DNA of 64,000 nt from Glycomyces fuscus (GTDB lineage Bacteria > Actinomycetota > Actinomycetes > Streptosporangiales > Streptosporangiaceae), in NCBI GenBank assembly GCA_002529455.1, contig NYMS01000053.1, forward strand, positions 1 through 64,000, in the 5' to 3' direction. The position numbers and the translations under genes are program-made. Shown here piece after piece: positions 42,306 to 50,486 of this stretch. The notes under the pieces were generated by a model. That model was given only the letters and a program-made list of their open reading frames with translations. It was not told the origin of the DNA and ran no database searches. Numbering within the stretch: position 1 is the first letter of the stretch; the number at the start of each line of letters is the position of its first letter.

Positions 42306-42899
42306 TCAGTCGGCGGTGCGCGGTCCGAGGCCCTCGAAGAGCACCCCGACCATGTCCGCGAGCTTGGCGTCGATCTCCTCGGGGGAGGACGTGGCCGTGA
42401 GCGCGACCAGGCCGTGCATCGCGGCGGACACGGTCATCGCGACGGCCTCCGGGGAGCCGCCCGCGATCTCCCCGGCGGCCTGGGCGTCGAGGATGGGCCG
42501 CATCACCCGTTCGAGCAGCCGTCCCACGGCGGCGTACAGCTGGTCGGAGACGTCGGGGTCGTGCTTGCGCGCGTACATCAGGTCGAGCAGCGCGGAGTGC
42601 TCCCCCGCGAAGCCCACGTAGGCCCTGGCCAGGGCGAGGATCCGGGTCCGCGCGTCCCCCGAGTCGGGGGCCGCCTCCTCCAACCGCTCGGCCAGGCGCT
42701 CGAAACCGCTGAGCGCGAGCGCGTCCAGCAGCGCCTGCTTGTCCCGGAAGTGGCGGCCCGGCGCGGCGTGGCTCACCCCCGCCTCGCGGGCGAGCTCGCG
42801 CAGGGACAGCGCCGCCTGCCCCCGTTCGGCCAGGGCGCGCTCGGCGTTGGCGAGCAGGACGGCGCGCAGGTCTCCGTGGTGGTAGGGGCGGTCGGCCAT
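42306..42899 (-). CDS. TetR-family transcriptional regulator
   Basis: 197 residues from ATG at 42899. The DNA-binding N terminus is PYHHGDLRAVLLANAERALAE, with the turn SLRELAREAGVSHAAPGRHFR and DKQALLDALAL. It has a TetR_C_13-like ligand domain. It is divergent from the SDR gene across 80 bases and probably controls it. Confidence 0.9.
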   Translation of the reverse strand: MADRPYHHGDLRAVLLANAERALAERGQAALSLRELAREAGVSHAAPGRHFRDKQALLDALALSGFERLAERLEEAAPDSGDARTRILALARAYVGFAGEHSALLDLMYARKHDPDVSDQLYAAVGRLLERVMRPILDAQAAGEIAGGSPEAVAMTVSAAMHGLVALTATSSPEEIDAKLADMVGVLFEGLGPRTAD

Positions 42900-42979
42900 G
42901 AAACACAGGATAAACGGATGTCCGCGCCGCCATCGTGGCCGCCATGGACAGCCGGGGGGCACTCGCCTACCGTGGCGCA

Positions 42980-43873
42980 ATGGACACCACAGCGGTCACC
43001 CTCCCCGACCTGAGCGGCCGCACGGCGGTCGTCACCGGAGCCAACAGCGGCCTGGGCATCGAGACCACGCGCATCCTGGCCCGGGCGGGCGCGCGCGTCG
43101 TGATGGCCGTGCGCGACGTGGCCAAGGGGCGCGCCGCGGCCGAAGGGGTGCGGGGCGACACCGAGGTGCGCCACCTGGACCTGGCGGACCTGTCGTCCGT
43201 GCGCGCCTTCGCCGACGCCTGGAGCGGCGACATCCACCTCCTCATCAACAACGCGGGCATCATGGCGGTCGCGCAGGGCGTGACCAGGGACGGGTTCGAG
43301 CTCCAGTTCGGGGTCAACCACCTCGGCCACTTCGCCCTGACCAACCTCCTCCTGGAGCACGTCACGGGACGGGTGGTGACCGTCTCCTCCGGGATGCACC
43401 GCCTGGCCCGGGGCATCGACTTCGACGACGTCAACCTGGAGGGCGGCTACACCCCCTACCGGGCCTACAACCAGTCCAAGCTCGCCAACCTGCTGTTCAC
43501 GCTGGAGCTCCAGCGCCGTCTGGACGCGGTGGGCTCCCCGGTGCTCTCCACCGCCGCCCACCCCGGTTACGCGGCGACCAACCTCCAGAGCCACGGGGCC
43601 AACCCGGTCTCCCGCGGGATCGCCCTGCTCGGCAACAGGGTCCTCGCCCAGAGCGCCGCGAACGGGGCCCTGCCCACGATCTTCGCCGCCACCCAGGACG
43701 TGCCCGGCGCGGCCTTCGCCGGGCCCAAGTCCATGGGCGGCACGCGCGGCGCCCCCGCCCTGTCCAGCCGGAGCGAGGCCGCCTGGGACGGCCGCGCCGC
43801 CAAGCGCCTGTGGGCCCTGTCGGAGGAGATGACGGGGGTGGCCTTCCCGCTGAGGTCGGTCGACCCGGTCTGA
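42980..43873 (+). CDS. Short-chain dehydrogenase/reductase
   Basis: 297 residues from ATG at 42980. The cofactor turn is TGANSGLGIET near residue 20, with NNAGIMA near 90, VVTVSSGMH (Ser near 138) and YNQSK (Tyr and Lys of the active site) near 163. It is an extended SDR like retinol-dehydrogenase or protochlorophyllide-reductase-type oxidoreductases (FGVNHLGHFALTNLL). NADP preference is likely from ARRGARVVM-type spacing (ARVVMAVRD). It is probably regulated by the divergent TetR protein. Confidence 0.92.
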   Translation: MDTTAVTLPDLSGRTAVVTGANSGLGIETTRILARAGARVVMAVRDVAKGRAAAEGVRGDTEVRHLDLADLSSVRAFADAWSGDIHLLINNAGIMAVAQGVTRDGFELQFGVNHLGHFALTNLLLEHVTGRVVTVSSGMHRLARGIDFDDVNLEGGYTPYRAYNQSKLANLLFTLELQRRLDAVGSPVLSTAAHPGYAATNLQSHGANPVSRGIALLGNRVLAQSAANGALPTIFAATQDVPGAAFAGPKSMGGTRGAPALSSRSEAAWDGRAAKRLWALSEEMTGVAFPLRSVDPV

Positions 43874-43890
43874 GCGTCCCCCGCACGCGC

Positions 43891-43921
43891 CGGCGCCGCC
43901 GGGCCCGGCCCGGCGGCGCCG
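43891..43921. terminator. 15-bp hairpin between SDR and acylase genes
   Basis: CGGCGCCGCCGGGCC and its complement are separated by one C, 18 bases after the SDR stop and 20 bases before the 3' end of the convergent acylase gene. Confidence 0.8.
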
Positions 43922-43940
43922 TGACGGCTCGCGTCCGCCC

Positions 43941-46517
43941 CTACGGGGTGAGGACCAGTTCGTCCTCGGCGGCCTCGCGCACGGCCTCCTCGGTGACCGC
44001 GAACGGCATGGTCTCGCCCCGGCTCCACGGCTCCAGCTGGTCGTCGTAGTGGGGGTGGAAGGCGTGGCCGGAGTTGCCGGTCAGGTGGACCCACGTCGAC
44101 GCGTCGCGGTCGGCCAGGTCCACCACCATCCGCATCGACGGCACCGCCGTGATCGCGTACCCCTGGAGCGGGTCCCAACCGGTGGCGTTGACGATGCTGG
44201 ACCCGCCGGAGCTCTCCACCGGTCCCCGGTTGAACAGCCACTCGACCGGCCCGATGCCCGAGGTGCCGAACGACTCGTGGGTCGCGGTCAGGGTGTGCAG
44301 GTCGCCCCAGCGCCAGTCGGCGGGGTCCTCGCCCAGCAGTTCGGTCAGTTCCTCGGCGGCGGCGTCCATCGCCGCGGCGAGCACCTCCTCGCGTCCGTCG
44401 GCCTCCTCGCCCCGCCACCAGTGCGACTCGGGGTCCTCCAGGAGCCGCGAGACCACGTACATCCCGCGCGAGCTGCCGCTCATGGCCAGCGGCTCCAGCT
44501 CGTCGAACAGCAGCGGCAGCAGGTGGCGCCAGGTGGCCTGGTAGAACGCGGCCCCGGCGGAGTCGGTGGAGGTGTACAGGTCCCAGTCGCGCAGCTGCTC
44601 CTGGGCCCGGGCGGTGGTCCCGTCCACGTCCGCCTCCAGCAGGTGGGGCACGACGTCGACCGCGCCGCCGTGGAACGAGTCCATGTGGACGCGCGACATG
44701 TCCTCGCCGGTCACCGGCCCCTCGCCGATCGCCTCGGTGAGCAGGTCGTTGATCCGCTGGGACCGGTAGCCGTAGTCCCAGTCACCGGTGAGCATGTGCT
44801 CGTAGCCGTCGTCCACGACCGACTGGTTGGCGGTGACGATGACTCCCGACCCGGGGTTGTACACGCTCGGCAGCTCCTCGAAGGGGAGGTACTCCTCCTC
44901 CCAGTCGTAGTCGGAGTCCCAGCCGGGGGCCGGGTAGCGGCCGTCGCCCTCGCCGCGCACCGGCACCAGGCCGGGCGACTGGTAGCCGATGTTGCCCTCG
45001 TCGTCGGCGTAGACGAGGTTCTGCGCGGGAACCTCGAACCGGCTGGCGGCCTCCCGGAAGTCCTCCCAGTCGCGGGCCCGGTTCAGAGCGAAGATCGAGT
45101 CCGCGGTCGTGCCCGGCTGGAGCGCGGTCCACCGCAGGGCGACGGCGTACTCGCCGCCGTCGGCGCCCTCCAGCTCCGGCTCGCTCGCCAGTTCGGCCAG
45201 GTCGGCGCCGGCCGCGGTGTCGGACAGCAGCGGTCCGTGGTGGGTGGAGCGGACGGTGATGTCGACGTCCTCCCCGCCCGCGACCCGGACGGTCTCCTCG
45301 CGGGTCTCCAGGGGCCGGGTCCGGCCGTCGACCACGTAGCCGTCGCCGTCGATGCGCTCCACGTACAGGTCCATGACGTCGGGGTTGAGGTTGGTGAACC
45401 CCCACGCGATGGACTCGTTCTGCCCGATGACCACGCCGGGCAGCCCGGAGAAGCTGAACCCGCTGACGTCGAAGGGGCACTCCTCGGTGAGCTCGGTGCA
45501 GTGCAGCCCGATCTGGTACCAGGTGGAGGGCATGGACGCGCCCAGGTGGGGGTCGTTGGCCAGCAGGGGCATGCCGCTCTCGGTGTGCTCGCCGCCGACC
45601 ACCCACGAGTTGGAGCCCAGGTCGGGGCTGGTGCTGGGGCCGAGCAGCGAGGGCAGCTCCGCGGCGGCCCCGGCCACCCCGGCCAGGGCGGGTACGGCCT
45701 CCCGGGGCAGCTCGGGCGCACGCTGTTCGTCGCCCTCCCGGAGGTCGGCCTCGTCGGAGTCCTCCGAGTCCTCGGAGCCGTCGTCGGCCCCGGCCTGCCC
45801 GTGCTCGCCGGTGTCGGTGATGGGCAGGTGCTCCTCGTGGGGGTAGGCCGGGTACAGCTCGGCGATCTGCTCGCGGGTCAGCCCCGCGTCGAGCAGCAGG
45901 GCGCGCTCGGTCTCCTCCGTCAGGTTGCCGCCCAGGTCCCAGGCCATGGCCTTGAGCCAGGCGAGGCTGTCGACCGGCGTCCACTCCTCGATCTCGTGGC
46001 CGCCGTTGAGCACGGCGAGCAGCCCGTACTCCAGACTGGCCCGCGTTCCGTCGTGCTCGGCCAGCCAGGCGTTGACCCCGGCCGCGTAGGCGTCGAGGTA
46101 CCCCCGCGTCTCGGGGGCGAGGAGGTCGTACTCCTGCTCGGCCACGTGCCGCCAGCCCATGGTGCGCAGATAGACGTCGGTGTCCACCTGGCCGGGGCCG
46201 AAGAGCTCGGCGGTGCGTCCCGCGGTGACGTGGCGGCGGAAGTCCATCTCCCAGAAGCGGTCCTGGGCGTGCGTGAAGCCCTGGGCCAGGAACAGGTCGT
46301 GGGTGTTGTCCGCGTAGACGTGGGCGACGCCGTACCCGTCGCGCAGCACGGTGACGGAGGACTCCAGGCCCGGGACGGTGAGTTCTCCGGAGGTCTCCGG
46401 GAAGGACCTCCGGACGGTCCATACGCCCAGGAGCGCGCCGACCAGGGCCAGCGCCACGACGGTGGCGAGAAAACCCCAGAGCACACGAAAGAGGACGCGT
46501 TTGCGCATTACACCCAT
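43941..46517 (-). CDS. Penicillin acylase family Ntn hydrolase
   Basis: 858 residues from ATG at 46517. A signal anchor (FRVLWGFLATVVALALVGAL) leads to the alpha-chain region (TVLRDGYGVAHVYADNTHD, then GFTHAQDRFWEMDFRRHV), an acidic spacer near residues 240-270 and the beta chain beginning at Ser302 in SNSWVVGG, the N-terminal nucleophile released by autocleavage. ANDPHLGASMPS and the oxyanion Asn follow. These enzymes cleave amide bonds of acylated amines, acyl-homoserine lactones, cyclic lipopeptides or beta-lactams. The length is typical (about 800). Activity on quorum signals or lipopeptides is possible but not deducible. Confidence 0.93.
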   Translation of the reverse strand: MGVMRKRVLFRVLWGFLATVVALALVGALLGVWTVRRSFPETSGELTVPGLESSVTVLRDGYGVAHVYADNTHDLFLAQGFTHAQDRFWEMDFRRHVTAGRTAELFGPGQVDTDVYLRTMGWRHVAEQEYDLLAPETRGYLDAYAAGVNAWLAEHDGTRASLEYGLLAVLNGGHEIEEWTPVDSLAWLKAMAWDLGGNLTEETERALLLDAGLTREQIAELYPAYPHEEHLPITDTGEHGQAGADDGSEDSEDSDEADLREGDEQRAPELPREAVPALAGVAGAAAELPSLLGPSTSPDLGSNSWVVGGEHTESGMPLLANDPHLGASMPSTWYQIGLHCTELTEECPFDVSGFSFSGLPGVVIGQNESIAWGFTNLNPDVMDLYVERIDGDGYVVDGRTRPLETREETVRVAGGEDVDITVRSTHHGPLLSDTAAGADLAELASEPELEGADGGEYAVALRWTALQPGTTADSIFALNRARDWEDFREAASRFEVPAQNLVYADDEGNIGYQSPGLVPVRGEGDGRYPAPGWDSDYDWEEEYLPFEELPSVYNPGSGVIVTANQSVVDDGYEHMLTGDWDYGYRSQRINDLLTEAIGEGPVTGEDMSRVHMDSFHGGAVDVVPHLLEADVDGTTARAQEQLRDWDLYTSTDSAGAAFYQATWRHLLPLLFDELEPLAMSGSSRGMYVVSRLLEDPESHWWRGEEADGREEVLAAAMDAAAEELTELLGEDPADWRWGDLHTLTATHESFGTSGIGPVEWLFNRGPVESSGGSSIVNATGWDPLQGYAITAVPSMRMVVDLADRDASTWVHLTGNSGHAFHPHYDDQLEPWSRGETMPFAVTEEAVREAAEDELVLTP

Positions 46518-46700
46518 GGCGGAACCCTAGGGTGTCCGCGGTCACAGTCTCCAGGGCTGGAGGTCACGCGACCCCAATTGTTACCAACTGGTAGACGAGG
46601 GTGTGCCGAAAGCCGAACGCCACGAAGTGGCTGGTCAGAAGCGGACAGCCATCCAGATGGATCCGTGCTGTCCGCAACCGCCCGAGGTCGCGCCCCACGC

Positions 46701-46729
46701 CGGGCGGCGTCCGCGGCGGACGCCGCCCG
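46701..46729. terminator. 13-bp hairpin downstream of 46750-47199
   Basis: CGGGCGGCGTCCG and its complement with a CGG loop lie 20 bases past the stop of the minus-strand gene at 46750. Confidence 0.75.
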
Positions 46730-46749
46730 TGGCATGTCCCCGGCGGGAC

Positions 46750-47199
46750 TCAGCCGACCCTGTCGAGGTAGACGCGGATGACGGCGGCCAGGTCAGCCAG
46801 GTCGTCCGGCTGCTCCCGCACGGGCTCGGCCAGCAGGTCGCCGGCCGGCACGTGAGGGAACGGCGGCATGTAGGGGCGGACCAGCGCGCCGGAGTCCTCG
46901 TCGTCGCGGGGACGGGGGAGGGGAACGCGGATGCCGTCGGTGTGAGGGGCCAGCGCCCGTGTGAGGTGGGCGCCGCGCTGCGCGCGGGGGCTCCGCTCGG
47001 CGGTCACGGGTGTGGGCGGCAGTTCCCGGCGGCGGGGCGGCGGCGTGATCGCGGCCCTCTCACGGCAGGGGCGCTGGGGGTGCCGGGGGACGAACACGTA
47101 GGCCAGGGCGACGGCCAGCACGGCGGCGGTCAGCGCCCACACGCGCCCGGCCAGGCTCTGGCGGGGCCTGCGGTGTCGGCCGCTAGGGTGGTGTTCCAC
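46750..47199 (-). CDS. Hypothetical membrane-anchored protein, 149 aa
   Basis: GTG at 47199 follows AGGAGG closely. A basic N terminus (PSGRHRRPRQS) and one hydrophobic helix (VWALTAAVLAVALAYVFVP) precede a Pro/Arg-rich extracellular or cytosolic tail with a final helix (DDLADLAAVIRVYLDRV). It belongs to the small-gene cluster around the DUF397 regulators, where similar single-helix proteins occur. Its function is unknown. Confidence 0.65.
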   Translation of the reverse strand: MEHHPSGRHRRPRQSLAGRVWALTAAVLAVALAYVFVPRHPQRPCRERAAITPPPRRRELPPTPVTAERSPRAQRGAHLTRALAPHTDGIRVPLPRPRDDEDSGALVRPYMPPFPHVPAGDLLAEPVREQPDDLADLAAVIRVYLDRVG

Positions 47200-47303
47200 G
47201 GTCTTCCTCCTGGTTGTGTCAGGTGGTTGATCGAGCCCCGGTCCGGTGTTGGCGCACCGGTCGGGGCGTCTTCTTCTCTTCTGGCTTCGCGTTCGGGCGG
47301 GTG

Positions 47304-47528
47304 TCATCGGCCCTGGCGGGGCTGCGCTTCCCGTTCGAAGGCGCGGATCTGTTCGTGAAGCTGGTGCGGTGTGGCCGCTTCCAGCGGTGCGACGCGGTGC
47401 GGGCCCAGGTGGAAGGCGAAGAAGCGGCGCGAGCCCGGCCCCCACAGCACCCACCAGCGGTCGTGCGGCTGTTCCAGGACGTGTGCGGCTTCGTACTGGG
47501 CGGTGTCCTGGCTGCGGTCCCAGCCCAT
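47304..47528 (-). CDS. Small hypothetical protein, 74 aa
   Basis: It starts MGWDRSQDTAQYEAAHVLEQ and contains DRWWVLWGPGSRRFFAFHLG. This matches the type of 70-80-residue actinomycete proteins (x-W-x-V-x-YGPGSR-x-F-x-A) encoded next to XRE/DUF397 pairs. The start is uncertain, as the ribosome site is weak. It follows the anti-sigma-like gene by 11 bases on the same strand. Confidence 0.6.
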   Translation of the reverse strand: MGWDRSQDTAQYEAAHVLEQPHDRWWVLWGPGSRRFFAFHLGPHRVAPLEAATPHQLHEQIRAFEREAQPRQGR

Positions 47529-47539
47529 CCGCTGTGCTC

Positions 47540-48070
47540 TCAGGCCTGGACGGTGTCGGGCACGGGCGCGTAGGGGTCGATGTGCGCCCACACGGTCAAG
47601 GGCTGGCCGGGCTCGCCCTCCCAGCCCCACTCCACGGACAGGCGGTCGACCAGGCGCAGGCCCCGCCCGCAGGTGGCCAGGGAGTCGGACTCCGGGTCCA
47701 GCCGGGGCAGGTGTGGGGTCTGTCCGGGGCGCGGCCCGTCGTCGGTGACCGCCACGAGGAGGACGCGCTCCAGCAGGTGGCGCATCCGGACCCGCACCCG
47801 CCCGCATGTGTCGCCCGAAGCGGTGTGCAGCCAGGCGTTGGCCACCAGCTCGCTGACCACCACCAGCACCGGGAAGGTGCGGTGGGCGGGCAGGCGGAGG
47901 CCCCGCTGGCACCAGCTGCGGATCTGCGCCGCCTGGGAGGGCTGGGAGCCGAAGAACGCCGTGCGCGTTCCCGTGCCCGTGCTGGGGAACCGGTGCGGCA
48001 GTCCGTTCCCGGGAGTCCGGCACTCCTCCTCCACCGCCCGCCTCGGTCGAGGCACGCCACACCCACTCAT
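47540..48070 (-). CDS. RsbW-like ATP-binding anti-sigma/regulatory protein
   Basis: 176 residues from ATG at 48070 with GGAGG upstream. HATPase_c_2 motifs are seen: ELVANAWLHT (N box) near 75, VTDDGPRPG (G1) and TCGRGLRLVDRLSVEWGW (G2). These small ATPases regulate sigma factors or pair with DUF397/XRE regulators in development. It is divergent from the XRE gene across a palindrome-containing region. Confidence 0.85.
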   Translation of the reverse strand: MSGCGVPRPRRAVEEECRTPGNGLPHRFPSTGTGTRTAFFGSQPSQAAQIRSWCQRGLRLPAHRTFPVLVVVSELVANAWLHTASGDTCGRVRVRMRHLLERVLLVAVTDDGPRPGQTPHLPRLDPESDSLATCGRGLRLVDRLSVEWGWEGEPGQPLTVWAHIDPYAPVPDTVQA

Positions 48071-48114
48071 CGTGAACACCTCCAGAACGACAACCACTCG
48101 GTGTATCTGTCTCC

Positions 48115-48188
48115 TGGCAATGAGTATGGAGGCGTGCAGGGTGCTGCGCAATAGATTCTGAGGAAATTTGCGCAGAGACTGATTGCCA
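48115..48188. promoter_or_regulatory. Nested inverted repeats in a divergent promoter region
   Basis: CTGCGCAA (48144-48151) and TTGCGCAG (48168-48175) form one spaced palindrome. TGGCAAT (48115-48121) and ATTGCCA (48182-48188) form an outer one around the same centre. The stretch is AT-rich against its surroundings. It is a candidate operator for the XRE regulator, controlling both the ATPase and its own gene. Confidence 0.45.
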
Positions 48189-48251
48189 CAAGTTGGCTCT
48201 CTGGGTAGGGATGCGCCAAACTGGACACACCCCGGCTCCTGGAGGTCATCG

Positions 48252-49118
48252 GTGGGGCAGAGCCCAGCAGGCGTCACCCGGCGCACCATCGCCCGTGTCA
48301 TGAAGCGCGCCCGTATCCGGGCGGGCATCAAGAGCGGGACCGCGGCTCGCCACGCCGACATCAGCCCAGGCACGCTGACCAAGTACGAGAAGGCGGAGAA
48401 TCCCTGGCCCGTACCGGTCGTGTACGTGCTCAGCGAGTTCTACGGGCTGTCCACGGAGGACAGGGACAAGCTCGTCGACCTGGCCAGGCAGAAGGAACTC
48501 GGCTGGTGGCACAGGCACCGGGACATCCCCGAGTGGTTCGAGTCCTACATCGGCCTGGAATCCGAAGCGCACACCGTGCTGAACTACGAGGACGGCACGA
48601 TCCCCGGGTTGCTCCAGACCGCCGACTACGCCCGCTCCGTGCTCTCAGCCGACGTCGATGCCGTCTCGGACGAACAGACCGAAGCCCACGTCACCGTGCG
48701 CATGCAACGCCAGAAGCGCCTGACCGAAGAACCGCCGCTTCGGCTCAACGCGGTGGTGAACGAGAGCGCCCTCTATCGGACTGTCGGCAGTACCGGCACC
48801 ATGCGTGAACAGCTCTCCGCGTTGCTGGACCGAGCCGAGCTGCCCCACGTGGACCTCCGCGTCCTGCCTTTCGAGGCCGGGGCCCACGCAGCCAGTGAGG
48901 GAAGCTTCGTCCTCATGCAGTTTCCCGACCTGCTGACTGATGTCAGCTTCGGTGACGTCGTTCTCGTCGAGTACCGGGCGGGCGCCCTCTACCTGGAGAA
49001 GGACCACGACATCGACCTCTTCTCGCGCATCTTCCAGCGCACTCAGGAGCAGGCACTGAGCCCTGAGGAATCCGTCAAACGCATCCAGCGCGTCCGCAGC
49101 GAACGATACGAAGGATGA
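48252..49118 (+). CDS. XRE-family regulator with DUF5753 (WhiJ-like)
   Basis: 288 residues from GTG at 48252, six bases after GGAGG. The N-terminal helix-turn-helix reads RARIRAGIKSGTAARHADIS then PGTLTKYEKAENPWP. Residues 95-280 are the DUF5753 effector domain (YIGLESEAHTVLNYEDGTIP, then GLLQTADYARSV and RLNAVVNESALYRTVG). Such proteins pair with DUF397 partners and influence development or antibiotic production in streptomycetes. Overlap with the next gene (ATGA) shows coupling. Confidence 0.92.
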   Translation: MGQSPAGVTRRTIARVMKRARIRAGIKSGTAARHADISPGTLTKYEKAENPWPVPVVYVLSEFYGLSTEDRDKLVDLARQKELGWWHRHRDIPEWFESYIGLESEAHTVLNYEDGTIPGLLQTADYARSVLSADVDAVSDEQTEAHVTVRMQRQKRLTEEPPLRLNAVVNESALYRTVGSTGTMREQLSALLDRAELPHVDLRVLPFEAGAHAASEGSFVLMQFPDLLTDVSFGDVVLVEYRAGALYLEKDHDIDLFSRIFQRTQEQALSPEESVKRIQRVRSERYEG

Positions 49119-49324
49119 GGCACCAGGTGGCTTCCAACGAGTCCGACCGTATGGCTTGGCACAAGTCCAGCTACTCCGGCGGTGGCGGCGGAAACTGTGT
49201 CGAGGTCGCCGAAGGGCGGAGCGTCCTGGTGCGGGACACCCAGCACCGCGAGCTCGGTCACCTCACCTTCACCAGCCCGGAGTGGGCCGGGCTCCTCAGC
49301 GCCCTCAAGATGCTTCGTCCGTAG
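49115..49324 (+). CDS. DUF397 protein (BldB-type partner)
   Basis: 69 residues from ATG at 49115, overlapping the XRE stop. The domain signature W-x-KSSYSGGGGGNCVEVA is followed by VLVRDTQHRELGHLTFTSPEW. DUF397 proteins act as antitoxin-like or co-regulatory partners of the preceding XRE protein. Confidence 0.95.
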   Translation: MRHQVASNESDRMAWHKSSYSGGGGGNCVEVAEGRSVLVRDTQHRELGHLTFTSPEWAGLLSALKMLRP

Positions 49325-49439
49325 CCGCACCGGAGCCTGGGGCGCCGAGTCGCTGAACGAAGCCCTTGAGCAGGTCGAGGTTGCCCAAGGGCTCAAGTTC
49401 AGTGAGGTCCAGGCGTCAGCGCGGGGCGCGAGGACCGGT

Positions 49440-49538
49440 CACACAGTGGACCTGCACAACCGGCAGCGTCGGCACCCGGCGATCGGCTGGCTGACACCCG
49501 TAGAGCTCGAGAACAAACAATCAAGCACTGTGGCCTGA
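49440..49538 (+). pseudogene. C-terminal fragment of an IS3-family transposase
   Basis: The plus strand reads HTVDLHNRQRRHPAIGWLTP then VELENKQ before a stop, matching the C-terminal end of IS3 OrfB (YNRRRRHSALGYLSPVEYE). Nothing upstream fits the rest of the gene. It marks the left edge of the low-GC island. Confidence 0.75.
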
Positions 49539-49569
49539 GAATCCAGAAACACGGCTCCACAAGACCCGG

Positions 49570-50163
49570 TACATGCCAGAGCCTCCATCACAACCGGCAC
49601 GAAACACACCGGTTCCCCCCCCGAACGTTGGCCAGGAACTGGATGCTGCCGCCGTAGCGGTGCTTGTGGCCGCTGTATCAAAGATCGCTCTCGTCAGTGG
49701 GGCCAAGTTCCGAGTAACGGTCACAAGGAAACAGTTTTCCATCCAGGATCAGGGGGTCTTCGGGGGTCGGACGGGCATGTTCGAGGACTTCGTGCAGGCC
49801 GGGGGCTTGGTCGGTCAGCACGTCGACACCTTCGTCGACGTAGCGGTAGCCAGTGGCCTTGGAGATGTGGTTGCCCTTGTCCAAGATGTCGATGGAGGTG
49901 GCATTGTAAAACCACCGCAGGATCAGGGCCGCCTGTTTGTAGCAGGTCAGGACGCGGGTTCCCGTGTGGGTGCCGCGGCGTTGGCGTTCGGCGTTCAGCA
50001 GGGCCCGAAAGGTGCCAAACGGCGGTCTGGTCCACGTCGAGGGTGGCGGTACGGGGAACCACGTGGAGTCTTTCATGGTGGATCGGTGGAGCTCCGGCAC
50101 CTCGCCTTCTACCTGGAGCTCCACGCCTGTGTCAGGGGAACGGAAGTTCACCCACGGACGCAC
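49570..50163 (-). pseudogene. Degraded IS5-like transposase
   Basis: On the minus strand, 49678-50163 reads LTCYKQAALILRWFYNATS, then SKATGYRYVDEGVDVLTDQAP and LILDGKLFPCDR, as in Streptomyces IS5-type transposases (F-K-Q-A-x-L-x-LRWF, ISRATGYRYLDE, ILDGKL). After a stop, another frame gives HKHRYGGSIQFLANV, the next DDE-domain segment. The gene is interrupted by stops and frameshifts, so it is not functional. Confidence 0.75.
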
Positions 50164-50486
50164 TTCTCGTGTTGATTGTCGGTTTCCTGCTGATTCGTGG
50201 CCGCTGAGATCGCCTCACTCCAGGAAGCAAGATGAAAGTCGCTCACCGAGCGGCGTACGTGCCATGCCTCGCGAAGCCGGCAGGCAGCCTCTCCTGAGAT
50301 CACCTACGCCCGACGAGTCCCTTTCGGTACCATGCTCCAAACGAGGAATTCCGGCTGTTGTGGGACGAGTAACTGCATGCTCACCATACGAAGTTACGAG
50401 AAGCCCTGCGACATGCCACTCTGCGGAATACGCAGGTAAATCGACCGCACAAGACTGACCGGGTGCACCGGATACGGAGCGTGAAG
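50164..50486. other. Intergenic stretch upstream of the defence operon
   Basis: 323 bp, clearly poorer in GC than the flanking host genes. No gene was recognised; it presumably contains the promoter of the MORC/Z1/DUF4420/AIPR operon. Confidence 0.45.

Noticed and set aside
43941..46517. Penicillin acylase as part of the NRPS or polyketide pathway
   Set aside because: It is 15-40 kb away, convergent with an SDR gene, and has its own terminator; no link in sequence.
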